This document shows, one piece after another, positions 8,408-16,866 of a DNA stretch of 64,000 nucleotides. The notes under the pieces are model-generated. The model was not told the DNA's origin. It saw only the letters and a list, made by a program, of their open reading frames with translations, and did no database searches. The DNA lies in contig CAXXHF010000002.1 in assembly GCA_963669405.2 (NCBI GenBank), positions 1,612,001 to 1,676,000 on the forward strand. Direction: 5' to 3'. The translations under genes were made by a program, and so were the position numbers. This DNA is from Aureisphaera sp963669405. Its GTDB lineage: Bacteria > Bacteroidota > Bacteroidia > Flavobacteriales > Flavobacteriaceae. Every line of letters starts with the position of its first letter. The stretch's first letter is position 1.

Positions 8408-11023
8408 TTAGAAAGTATAACGAAGTGAACCGTTGTAGGTTCTTCCGTTTTCAGTAAAGAATCCGAAACGATCTGTGTTTGAAATTCCGATATAATCGAA
8501 TACGTTGTATACATTCGCTCTGAAAGTTAATTGGTTACTTCCTAAAGAGAATTTATAAGTTACACCTGCATCGGTAACAGAATAGGGTTGTAGCTCTGCT
8601 GGCTCATAATCTACAGCACTTGTAAACTCATCGGTGAACTCATAATGGCTTGCTCTATAGTTAAGGTTGGCATCTGCACTTAGTCCTTTAACGATTTTAG
8701 CTCTAAAGCCCATACCAGTGGTAAACTGAGGTGCACGGGATACTTTTACCCCTTGACGATTAATCCCTGCCACTTCAGAGATAAGTTCTCCTGTATCATC
8801 ATTAAATTCTGCTACAGTAGACTTTCCTTTAAAGATCCAGCTTCCTCCAGAAAGATATCCATTTAAGGTTAACCAGTCAGTAGTTTTCCATCTGAAGTCT
8901 AACTCGGCTCCACTATGGAACTGACGAATTCCTCTTTGTAACCTGTTGGTAAAGATCTCATCTCCTTCCACTTTTGGATCTGGATCGATCTCACCAGTAG
9001 ATACAATGGTTCTGTTGTCCCAATCAGTAATATAAGCATTAAATTGAGCACGTATCCTACCTGATTCAAAGTGGTAACCTCCTTCAACACTACGAATAAT
9101 TTCGTTATCTACTTCTGGGTTTACAAGATCATTAGAGGTTCTAACATTGGTGAAGATGTTATCCAAGAATGGTTGTCTTGAATAGTACCCTCCATTAAAA
9201 TAAATTTTGTGCATACCTTCAATGGTATAAGACAATCCTCCTTTAATGTTATATCCTACTTTACTAAGTTTCTCTGAAGTTTCCGTTACCTGATTTCCGT
9301 TATCATCAGTTTGAAATCTTCCTTCTCTTTGGTAAGATTGAGTAGATACGGCTCCTTGGAAGAACACAGAGAATTCATCGGTACTGTACTCTAACTGACC
9401 AAATCCACCAAGGTAGTTAATGTCCTCAGAGTAGTCATAATCGATACGATCTCCTTCATCGGCAAAATCTGAAAGAGCTGCCCATGGATCTGCTTCATAA
9501 GCATTGGTTACTGTGGCTCCATCAGGGCGGTCATTGGCCCATCCGTCTAATCCGTAGAAATCTTCTACTTGACGGAAGTGATCTCCTGTATACAAACGTA
9601 CATCACCACCAAAATTAGCACTTAAGTTTTCTGTAAACTGATGGCTAAGGTTAGTTACCAATCCATACCATTGGTGATTGTTCACGGAGGATCTTCTAAT
9701 ATATCCTTCACGTTCTGCATTATCACCAGTTCCGATTCCTGCATTGTAATCCAAAATCAATTGGTTATCTAACTGACCAAATAGTGGTCCATCGCCATCA
9801 AAATCTTCGCCTCTAAGGATACTACTTCCTCTGGAGGTGCTTACCCCTCTTGGGCCGGTTCCACCACCTCGTCCCCAAGAAGCATACGCTACTGTAGAAA
9901 GGTCGGTTTTTTCACCAATATTAAAATCCCAGTTCAAGTTCATAACTGGTTTGTGGTAATAGTTTTGTCTTTCAGAAGTAATTCCGTCTGCATCATACCA
10001 CCAGTGTTGGTTGAACTTAGGATCTGCTGCAATTGATTCTCTTGACTGTGACCACTTTTGTCCATGCAATTGAGGTGCTCCAGTTACCAAGAAGTTGAAA
10101 TTGTGTTTGTCATTTGGCTTGTACCCTATTGCAAAGAAATAGTTTTGTCCTTCACCATAGGTTCCTCTAGACCATTTTCTGTGTGCTTGCCAGTAGTCTA
10201 ACAATAAAGAGAATGCCCAACCACTATCACTAACTCCAGTGTTATACGCGGCAGTTCCTTTAAAATAACTGTCATTTGCTCCTAAGAAACGAGCAAATCC
10301 ACCTTCTTTTTGTTCGGCAGCCTTCATTACAATGTTTGTGGTACCTCCAACAGAGGAGATTGCCAATTTAGAAGATCCCAATCCACGTTGTACCTGGATA
10401 GCATTTGCAACGTCTGCAATACCTGACCAGTTAGACCAGAAGATGCGACCATCTTCCATAGCATTAATAGGCTGTCCATTTAATAGTACAGCAATGTTAC
10501 TATTATCGAATCCGCGTAAGAATAATTGTGAATCTCCAAATCCAGATTGTCCAGAGATATACGCAGAAGGCGTACTCTTAAGTGCTTGGGTAATCTCAAC
10601 GTTACCAGCCACTTTTTCTTGAATTTCCTGTGCTCTAATAGTAGACACAGCTACAGGAGTTTTACGATCTTCTGCAAGATCGATTACTCCAGAACCTACA
10701 ATAACCACTTCAGAAAGGGTATTGGCATCCGCGTTTAAAGCGATCGTTCCTAAATCTGCTGTTCCACCAGAAATAGTGTAAGCAATGGTTTGTGTTTCAT
10801 AACCCAAATAGGAAATTTCAATAGCACCAGAATTAGTGCTTACGGAAAGCGAAAAGTTTCCGTCAAAATCAGTTACGGTTCCATTGCTAGTACCTGCCTC
10901 AATCACCGTAGCACTAGGCATCGGCCCTCCTAAATCAGAGTCGGTCACCGTACCAGTTACTGTTCCTTGAGCAAAGGTAGCAACGCTCCCCAATAGCATT
11001 ACAAATAGTAAAAGTTGTTTCAT
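8408..11023 (-). CDS. TonB-dependent outer-membrane receptor
   Basis: 871 residues. Signal peptide 1-18 (ATFAQ), carboxypeptidase-regulatory-like domain about 20-100, plug about 120-235 (VLLNGQPINAM, GTTNIVMKA) and a barrel ending GSLRYTF. It resembles the receptor at 3808-6618 in plug motifs (NWSG, NIVMKA), so the two may be paralogues of one subfamily. No SusD-like or lipoprotein partner is adjacent and it appears monocistronic, with a good promoter upstream and a strong terminator downstream. The transported substrate cannot be deduced. Confidence 0.9.
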   Translation of the reverse strand: MKQLLLFVMLLGSVATFAQGTVTGTVTDSDLGGPMPSATVIEAGTSNGTVTDFDGNFSLSVSTNSGAIEISYLGYETQTIAYTISGGTADLGTIALNADANTLSEVVIVGSGVIDLAEDRKTPVAVSTIRAQEIQEKVAGNVEITQALKSTPSAYISGQSGFGDSQLFLRGFDNSNIAVLLNGQPINAMEDGRIFWSNWSGIADVANAIQVQRGLGSSKLAISSVGGTTNIVMKAAEQKEGGFARFLGANDSYFKGTAAYNTGVSDSGWAFSLLLDYWQAHRKWSRGTYGEGQNYFFAIGYKPNDKHNFNFLVTGAPQLHGQKWSQSRESIAADPKFNQHWWYDADGITSERQNYYHKPVMNLNWDFNIGEKTDLSTVAYASWGRGGGTGPRGVSTSRGSSILRGEDFDGDGPLFGQLDNQLILDYNAGIGTGDNAEREGYIRRSSVNNHQWYGLVTNLSHQFTENLSANFGGDVRLYTGDHFRQVEDFYGLDGWANDRPDGATVTNAYEADPWAALSDFADEGDRIDYDYSEDINYLGGFGQLEYSTDEFSVFFQGAVSTQSYQREGRFQTDDNGNQVTETSEKLSKVGYNIKGGLSYTIEGMHKIYFNGGYYSRQPFLDNIFTNVRTSNDLVNPEVDNEIIRSVEGGYHFESGRIRAQFNAYITDWDNRTIVSTGEIDPDPKVEGDEIFTNRLQRGIRQFHSGAELDFRWKTTDWLTLNGYLSGGSWIFKGKSTVAEFNDDTGELISEVAGINRQGVKVSRAPQFTTGMGFRAKIVKGLSADANLNYRASHYEFTDEFTSAVDYEPAELQPYSVTDAGVTYKFSLGSNQLTFRANVYNVFDYIGISNTDRFGFFTENGRTYNGSLRYTF

Positions 11024-11052
11024 AATTGTTTGTTTAATTAAATACGTGTTTG

Positions 11053-11083
11053 CAAAAATACTACTAACCTAGATTATGACCAA
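11053..11083 (-). promoter_or_regulatory. Full Bacteroidota promoter (TTG-N20-TATTTTTG) for the TonB receptor at 8408
   Basis: Minus-strand TTG (caa at 11081-11083), 20-bp spacer, then TATTTTTG (caaaaata at 11053-11060). The start codon lies 30 bp downstream of the -7 box. Both elements and their spacing match the consensus. Confidence 0.7.
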
Positions 11084-11206
11084 TTTTATGTGTTAAGAAA
11101 AGGCTAACAGTATTTACTCTAAATTTAACAGAAATTAACGTTACTGCCTGTAGATGAGCAGTATAAATAAGAACAATTTATTAACAATTTTAAGAGAATG
11201 GAAAAT

Positions 11207-12442
11207 TTAATAGGCAATGCAGTCTAATTGCTCTTTAAGAGTGCTCATTTTCGCAAAATAATCTTCGTGATATACAGCATCTAAAGGCTTGGATGCAGGT
11301 AAATCTTCTCTAAATGGATCTACTTGTCTTCCATTTTTCCAAAAACGATAACATACATGGGGGCCACCTGTATTTCCTGTCATTCCAACCCAGCCTATAA
11401 CATCTCCTTGTCTTACAAAATCCCCTGCTTTGGATTTTCGGGATTTCATATGTAGATACTGTGTTTCGTAGGTGCTGTTGTGTTTAATTTTCACATAGTT
11501 ACCATTACCTCCCCTTCGTTCAGATTTGGTTACTACGCCATCTGCTGTTGCTAAGATCGGGGTCCCTACGGGAGCGGCAAAATCGGTTCCTTTGTGTGGA
11601 CGCACTTTATACCCATAATATGCAATTCTTCTTTTTAGGTTATAGCGGGAAGATATACGACTAAACTTTACCGGTGCTTTCAGGAAAGCCCTGCGTAGGT
11701 TATTGGCCTCTTCATCATAAAAATCTGCAACTATGTTGGTTGAATCAACTGCTGGTTCATAATTAAACGCATACAAGGGTCTTCCTCGATGTTCAAAATA
11801 AACCGCTTTTATCTCATCAAGCCCAGCTGGAATTGTATCATTGATGTATTTTTCTGTATAAACCACTCTAAAATTATCTCCTGTTTGAAGGGCAAAAAAG
11901 TTGATTGTCCAAGCATAGATATTGGCCAGTCGTTCGGTCATATATGGACTCAGGTTATTATCTGACATGGTTTGTGAAAGAGAATTGGTAATAATTCCCG
12001 AGGCTTCTTTCTCCACATAGCTCACCGGCTTTCTTTCATTAAATACAGCAATACTATCCCTTAAATCGATGACAGCATAGTCTACCTTATTTTTTTCATA
12101 AACAAAAACCTGGGTGTTTTGAAGGGTATCTTTAGAATTTAATAAAACATAAGGATGACCCACGACCAATTTTCGGACATCGAAGCTATCTTTAAAAACA
12201 GTCGCTACTTCAAATATTTTGTTTTGTGAAACACCATTGGCATCCAAAATGGCTCCAAAAGTATCTCCATTACGAATGGTATCCCTAATTACATGGAAAT
12301 CATTAAGGGTATACCCATATTCTTTATGAATAATTGGAGTAGTTTCTTCAATGGCTTCTATAATACCATCTTCATCATCTTTTGCAGTTTCACAAGCCAC
12401 AAAACACAACAGTAGTAAGCTGAGGAGATATGTGTTTTTCAA
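11207..12442 (-). CDS. M23-family peptidoglycan metallopeptidase lipoprotein
   Basis: 411 residues. Lipoprotein signal peptide with lipobox FVAC, acylated Cys17. An N-terminal region (about 40-140) is followed by linker and a LytM/M23 domain (about 275-375). Zinc ligands His283 and Asp287 (HKGTD) are present, as is His331. The usual HxH motif reads H362-V-C364, so the third zinc ligand position is Cys, not His. Expected to cut peptide cross-links of peptidoglycan as an envelope-anchored enzyme, or to act as a regulatory EnvC/NlpD-like protein if inactive. It is last in a tight minus-strand group, 13 bp after the tryptophan dioxygenase gene. Confidence 0.88.
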   Translation of the reverse strand: MKNTYLLSLLLLCFVACETAKDDEDGIIEAIEETTPIIHKEYGYTLNDFHVIRDTIRNGDTFGAILDANGVSQNKIFEVATVFKDSFDVRKLVVGHPYVLLNSKDTLQNTQVFVYEKNKVDYAVIDLRDSIAVFNERKPVSYVEKEASGIITNSLSQTMSDNNLSPYMTERLANIYAWTINFFALQTGDNFRVVYTEKYINDTIPAGLDEIKAVYFEHRGRPLYAFNYEPAVDSTNIVADFYDEEANNLRRAFLKAPVKFSRISSRYNLKRRIAYYGYKVRPHKGTDFAAPVGTPILATADGVVTKSERRGGNGNYVKIKHNSTYETQYLHMKSRKSKAGDFVRQGDVIGWVGMTGNTGGPHVCYRFWKNGRQVDPFREDLPASKPLDAVYHEDYFAKMSTLKEQLDCIAY

Positions 12443-12455
12443 TCTTCGGTCTATT

Positions 12456-13409
12456 TTAGGTATTAAAGGTATGGTTTACCCACTCGCGGCCCCATTCCTC
12501 TTTTTCTTTCCGGTTCCAAAGATTGGGAAAAAAATGGATTTTCTGAAAGCTTGGAGGCAAAAATTCTTTCCAATTTGTTCCTCCCGTCGCTAAAATGGTT
12601 TTTCCTTCCTTTCTTAAGTAACGATGTGCAGCTCCCATATGCATGAGCAACCAGTTGATATTTACATTCTGATCCAGCTTACGAAGTTCCTCAATCAATT
12701 TTTCATTGTTACGCTCAGCATCTGGCAATTGAAGGTATTTATGGTATAAGGTATTGCCATAAATTTCATTGGCTATCCTAATTAACCTTGGTGTATATCT
12801 ATATTCAAACTGTTTTAGCGTTAGTGTTTTCTCATCAGTAGAAAGATCTGTAGCTCCTCTTTTCCAATAAATATTTTCATATAAATCTTCTAATGGATTT
12901 TTATCTGAAAAAATTTCCCGAACGGTGGGGTGCACCAAATGCTCTAAAGGTGTCGCATAAATCTCGATCATACGAAATTGAACACTTTGAAAACCACTTG
13001 CTGGTAATAAGCTCATTCGGAATTTCTGGAATTGTTCCCGATCCATCCCCATGATCATTACATCAAACGATTCGATAAGTATCCTAAAGTATCTATTGAT
13101 TCTTTCTACTTTTTGTCTGAAAAAATCTGCTTGCTGTAGTTTATCGTCAATGATTTGCTTTATCTCATGGATAATGAGTTTAAAGTAGAGCTCTGTAATC
13201 TGATGGTACGCAATAAAGATCTGTTCATCTGGGAAATAGGTTCTGGGTTGTTGCAGACTGAGCAAAGTGTCCAAATTAATATAATCCCAGTATGTTAAGT
13301 ATCTATCGTATAAAAGGCCATCCAAATAGGATGCCATGTCTTGACCAGAGTTTTTGAATTTTTGTTCGAGTAGCTTTATTTGTTTGGTGGTGTGCTCGTT
13401 TTTTATCAT
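12456..13409 (-). CDS. kynA: Tryptophan 2,3-dioxygenase
   Basis: 317 residues, all-alpha heme protein. Motifs of the family are clear: YHQITELYFKL near residue 70 (substrate-binding region), RFRMSLLPASGFQS-like segment about 150, and LLMHMGAAHRYLR with the proximal heme His in the C-terminal third. It opens the indole ring of L-tryptophan to N-formylkynurenine, the first step of the kynurenine pathway, in the cytoplasm. Length is normal for flavobacterial members. It lies 9 bp after the DUF3108 gene and 13 bp before the M23 gene, close to hppD and hmgA, so aromatic amino acid breakdown is grouped here. No other kynurenine genes are in the window. Confidence 0.9.
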   Translation of the reverse strand: MIKNEHTTKQIKLLEQKFKNSGQDMASYLDGLLYDRYLTYWDYINLDTLLSLQQPRTYFPDEQIFIAYHQITELYFKLIIHEIKQIIDDKLQQADFFRQKVERINRYFRILIESFDVMIMGMDREQFQKFRMSLLPASGFQSVQFRMIEIYATPLEHLVHPTVREIFSDKNPLEDLYENIYWKRGATDLSTDEKTLTLKQFEYRYTPRLIRIANEIYGNTLYHKYLQLPDAERNNEKLIEELRKLDQNVNINWLLMHMGAAHRYLRKEGKTILATGGTNWKEFLPPSFQKIHFFPNLWNRKEKEEWGREWVNHTFNT

Positions 13410-13418
13410 GTTGGTCGT

Positions 13419-14213
13419 TTAATCTACATGTATTCTGAAGGAATTTTTCAGTCCTTTAAATTCGGTAAGGGATGCTTTTAAAGAACCTACTGCTAAATCT
13501 GCCTTGATAAGTAGTGGCATTTTGTTAGCGTCATCGGTCACCCAAACAGTTAAGCTCTCCTTTTCTTTAAATACCCTTCCAGATTGAACATAGGGACGGA
13601 ATTTTAAGGTTGGTATTTTTCCAAATTTGGTTCGAATAATTTCTCTTCCCAAAAATTTTAAACGGAACTTATAGTTTTCTTTGTCAAAAAACATATCAAT
13701 ATCTACCGTTTGTCCTTCTTTTAATGAAGAAACATCTAATCGGTTTCTTAAAAAATAAAAAGCAGAAACCATATCCTGTGCTTGTTCAGGAAAGGTGACC
13801 CAATCTTTGGTATTTTTCTTTTTATTGTGAACTAAGGCCCTACGAGTATCGTGATCAAAATCAATCTGTATATCCTTAGTATATCCCCCTTCATCAATAT
13901 TTCTAATGAATCGATATGGAATATCCTTTTCCTTGTCTATATACGATTGATAATCATCTTCTACCTTGAAAAACGCCCTTGACAATCCGGTTGTTTTACC
14001 ATATCCCTTTATATGGTAAACTTCTTTGTCATTCAACATTTCTTCGTTTACTTCCAATGTGGCATATCCAGCAGTTACAAAGCCATAATGAATTCTGAAT
14101 TTAAACCATTCTCCATCATCGTACGCTTTCTTCTGTGCAGAAGTAGCGCCAAAAACCATGGCAAAAATTAGGAACATCGCATATTTCATTCGTATAGATT
14201 TTGAGGTCATCAC
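13419..14213 (-). CDS. DUF3108 periplasmic protein
   Basis: 264 residues with an N-terminal signal peptide ending GATSAQ. An in-frame ATG at 14189 (MKYAMF) would give a more compact signal peptide and is an equally possible start. The body matches DUF3108: YGFVTAGYATLEV near the N-terminus, a long beta-rich series, and the LTVWVTDDANKMPLLIKADL signature near the C-terminus. The family is predicted to be periplasmic or outer-membrane associated with a beta-barrel-like or sandwich fold; biochemical role unknown. It is followed at 9 bp by the tryptophan dioxygenase gene, probably co-transcribed. Confidence 0.85.
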   Translation of the reverse strand: MMTSKSIRMKYAMFLIFAMVFGATSAQKKAYDDGEWFKFRIHYGFVTAGYATLEVNEEMLNDKEVYHIKGYGKTTGLSRAFFKVEDDYQSYIDKEKDIPYRFIRNIDEGGYTKDIQIDFDHDTRRALVHNKKKNTKDWVTFPEQAQDMVSAFYFLRNRLDVSSLKEGQTVDIDMFFDKENYKFRLKFLGREIIRTKFGKIPTLKFRPYVQSGRVFKEKESLTVWVTDDANKMPLLIKADLAVGSLKASLTEFKGLKNSFRIHVD

Positions 14214-14245
14214 AATGGTTTACGCAAGGACTGTTCCAAAATGAA

Positions 14246-14278
14246 CAAAGCCCCACCTTCTTAGACGACGGAGCTTTG
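14246..14278 (-). terminator. Hairpin after hppD, weak terminator or attenuator
   Basis: Arms 14246-14254 and 14270-14278 (caaagcccc / ggagctttg) pair fully in the minus-strand RNA with one G-U pair. The following tract is U-rich but interrupted, so read-through to the DUF3108/kynA/M23 genes is possible. Confidence 0.6.
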
Positions 14279-14291
14279 TCATTGTTACGAT

Positions 14292-15455
14292 TTATAAGGT
14301 TCCTCTTCTAGCTTGTTGGCGTTCTATAGCTTCGAAAAGCGCTTTAAAATTACCAACTCCGAAAGATTGGGCCCCTTTACGCTGAATAATTTCTATAAAC
14401 ATTGTAGGGCGGTCCAATACATTATGGGTAAATAACTGTAATAAATACCCTTCTTCGTCACGATCTATTAAAATCCCATGTTTTTTTAGGACTTCAATAT
14501 CTTCATCTATCTTACCTACTCGCTCTAAAATATCATCATAGTAGGTTTCGGGTACGTATAAAAATTCCACACCTCTTTCACGCATTTCAGATACTGTTGC
14601 CACAATGTCATTGGTGGCCAAAGCAAGGTGTTGTACTCCTGAGCCATTATAAAAATCCAAATATTCTTCTATTTGTGATTTTTTCTCGGCTTCTGCGGGT
14701 TCATTAATTGGGAATTTAATACGTCCATTGCCATTGCTCATCACTTTACTCATGAGCGCCGTGTATTCTGTAGAAATGTCATCATCCACAAACGAAACAA
14801 TTTGGGCAAATCCCATGACTTCAGCATAAAACTTACACCATTTGTTCATTTCATTCCAACCAACATTTCCAACAATATGGTCTATAAACTTAAGACCTAC
14901 TGGTGATGGATTGTAATGTGATTCCCATTTTTCATACCCAGGTAAGAATACACCATTGTAGTTTTTGCGTTCAACAAAAATATGAACGGTTTCTCCATAG
15001 GTATAGATTCCTGAACGAACCACATGACCATGTTCATCTTCCTCACGAGTGGGTTGCATGTATGGTTTTGCTCCTCTTTTTGTGGTTTCTTCAAAAGCCT
15101 TGGTAGCGTCATCCACCCATAGGGCAATGACCTTGGCTGCATCTCCATGCTCATCTATGTGTCGGTTAATATCTCCTCCTTTATTTAAAGGTGATGTTAA
15201 CACCAATCTTATTTTATCCTGTTTTAACACATAGGATACACGATCTTTAATTCCTGTTTCCAGCCCTGCATAGGCTTCGGATTGGAATCCAAAAGCAGTT
15301 TTATAATAATGGGCTGCCTGTTTGGCATTCCCTACATATAATTCTACATAATCGGTTCCTAGCAGCGGAAGGAAATCTTCTGCTTCGCTAAACAATTTTT
15401 TTAAACTGTATTCTGTATTCTGTAATTCTGTTAGATCTTTTATTTCTCGTGCCAT
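14292..15455 (-). CDS. hppD: 4-hydroxyphenylpyruvate dioxygenase
   Basis: 387 residues, two vicinal-oxygen-chelate domains (about 30-165 and 185-365). The Fe(II) triad is visible: His193 (KFIDHIVGN), His276 (GVQHLALAT) and Glu355 (MFIEIIQRK). It converts 4-hydroxyphenylpyruvate to homogentisate in tyrosine breakdown, in the cytoplasm. It lies 92 bp downstream of hmgA, whose product uses homogentisate, so the two form a catabolic pair. The C-terminal helix that gates the active site (GNFKALFEAIERQQ) is intact. A hairpin follows the stop codon. Confidence 0.95.
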   Translation of the reverse strand: MAREIKDLTELQNTEYSLKKLFSEAEDFLPLLGTDYVELYVGNAKQAAHYYKTAFGFQSEAYAGLETGIKDRVSYVLKQDKIRLVLTSPLNKGGDINRHIDEHGDAAKVIALWVDDATKAFEETTKRGAKPYMQPTREEDEHGHVVRSGIYTYGETVHIFVERKNYNGVFLPGYEKWESHYNPSPVGLKFIDHIVGNVGWNEMNKWCKFYAEVMGFAQIVSFVDDDISTEYTALMSKVMSNGNGRIKFPINEPAEAEKKSQIEEYLDFYNGSGVQHLALATNDIVATVSEMRERGVEFLYVPETYYDDILERVGKIDEDIEVLKKHGILIDRDEEGYLLQLFTHNVLDRPTMFIEIIQRKGAQSFGVGNFKALFEAIERQQARRGTL

Positions 15456-15547
15456 TACTTTTAATTTTTTTGAATTAATACTACATGAAAAGAAAAGACC
15501 TAATTACCACATGGCCCTAAGATGGGATGCTATGTCTATTAGATTTT

Positions 15548-16708
15548 TCATTCTTCTAACCAGCTTTGATAATAGGTTTCATCAGCTATCTTTAATGCTT
15601 CTTCGGTTACCATTAACGGTTTAAAGGTATCTACCATAACGGCGAGTTCATCGGTTTTTAATTGACCAATACTTCTCTCTGTTGCTCCAGGATGGGGTCC
15701 ATGAGGAATTCCAGCTGGATGTAGAGATATATGACCCGCATCGATATCGTTTCGGCTCATAAAGTCTCCATCTACATAATACAACACCTCATCGCTATCA
15801 ATATTGCTATGATTATAGGGTGCCGGAATACTTTCTGGATGATAATCGTACAATCTCGGAACGAAAGAACATACCACAAACGCATCGGATTCGAATGTCT
15901 GATGCACTGGCGGTGGTTGATGAATTCGTCCAGTTATTGGTTCAAAGTCATGAATGGAAAAGGCATACGGGAAGTTATACCCATCATACCCTACCACATC
16001 AAACGGATGGGTAGCGTATACCATATCGGTAATTTCGTTGTTCTTTTTGATTTTTATTAGAAACTCTCCTTTTTCATCATAGGTTTCCAACTCCTGCGGT
16101 TTTCTAATGTCCCGTTCACAGAATGGCGAATGCTCCAACAATTGCCCAAACCAATTTCGATATCTTTTAGGGGTATAAATTGGTCTGTATGATTCTACGA
16201 TAAACAATCTATTATCTTCATCGTTAAATTGCAATTTATAGATCATTCCCCTAGGAACCAATAGATAATCCCCATATTTAAAATCAAGATTACCCATATG
16301 GGTTCTTAATTTTCCACTCCCTTTATGTATAAAAATCAATTCGTCTGCATCCGTATTTTTATAAAAATAATCTTCTTGAGATTTACGTGGTGCTGACAGG
16401 ATGATGTTACAATCACTATTGGTTAGGATGACCTTACGACTTTGTAAATAATCATCTTCTGGAGGAACTTGAAAGCCTCTAAAGCGATAAGATTGTAAGT
16501 TATTAGCTTTGGCAACCTTTGGAGCTACACTGTATTGACCTTTTATTGCTTTTACTTGGGTCGGACGATGCTCATGATACAGGTTACTGTACATTCCATC
16601 AAACCCTATAGTACCAAATAGTTGCTCTGCATATAAGCTTCCATCTGGTTTTCGGAATTGAATATGTCTCTTGGGAGGAATTTTCCCTAATTTATGATAA
16701 AATGGCAT
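15548..16708 (-). CDS. hmgA: Homogentisate 1,2-dioxygenase
   Basis: 386 residues, cupin-type dioxygenase. The iron-binding part is visible in SLHPAGIPHGPHPGATE near residues 330-350, where His and Glu ligands are expected, with further His residues upstream (PPPVHQTFES). It opens the ring of homogentisate to maleylacetoacetate. It is first in the hmgA-hppD pair on the minus strand. Maleylacetoacetate isomerase and fumarylacetoacetase are not adjacent, so the pathway must be completed elsewhere. The 158-bp region upstream (16709-16866) has no strong TAnnTTTG match. Confidence 0.95.
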   Translation of the reverse strand: MPFYHKLGKIPPKRHIQFRKPDGSLYAEQLFGTIGFDGMYSNLYHEHRPTQVKAIKGQYSVAPKVAKANNLQSYRFRGFQVPPEDDYLQSRKVILTNSDCNIILSAPRKSQEDYFYKNTDADELIFIHKGSGKLRTHMGNLDFKYGDYLLVPRGMIYKLQFNDEDNRLFIVESYRPIYTPKRYRNWFGQLLEHSPFCERDIRKPQELETYDEKGEFLIKIKKNNEITDMVYATHPFDVVGYDGYNFPYAFSIHDFEPITGRIHQPPPVHQTFESDAFVVCSFVPRLYDYHPESIPAPYNHSNIDSDEVLYYVDGDFMSRNDIDAGHISLHPAGIPHGPHPGATERSIGQLKTDELAVMVDTFKPLMVTEEALKIADETYYQSWLEE

Positions 16709-16866
16709 TGTAGTAAATTTACGTTAGTACTTATTTTTTAGCAAAAAAGAGGCGTACTATTCTGGGTTTCTCTTTATAAGAAACTTGAGATAGAGTAATA
16801 AGTATTTCCACATTTTTATTGCCACACTACAAATATCGGAAAAAATGTGCTTCGTTCAGTAAATTC

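Noticed and set aside
15731..16060. 109-codon plus-strand frame opposite hmgA
   Set aside because: Shadow of the homogentisate dioxygenase gene; no protein-like features.
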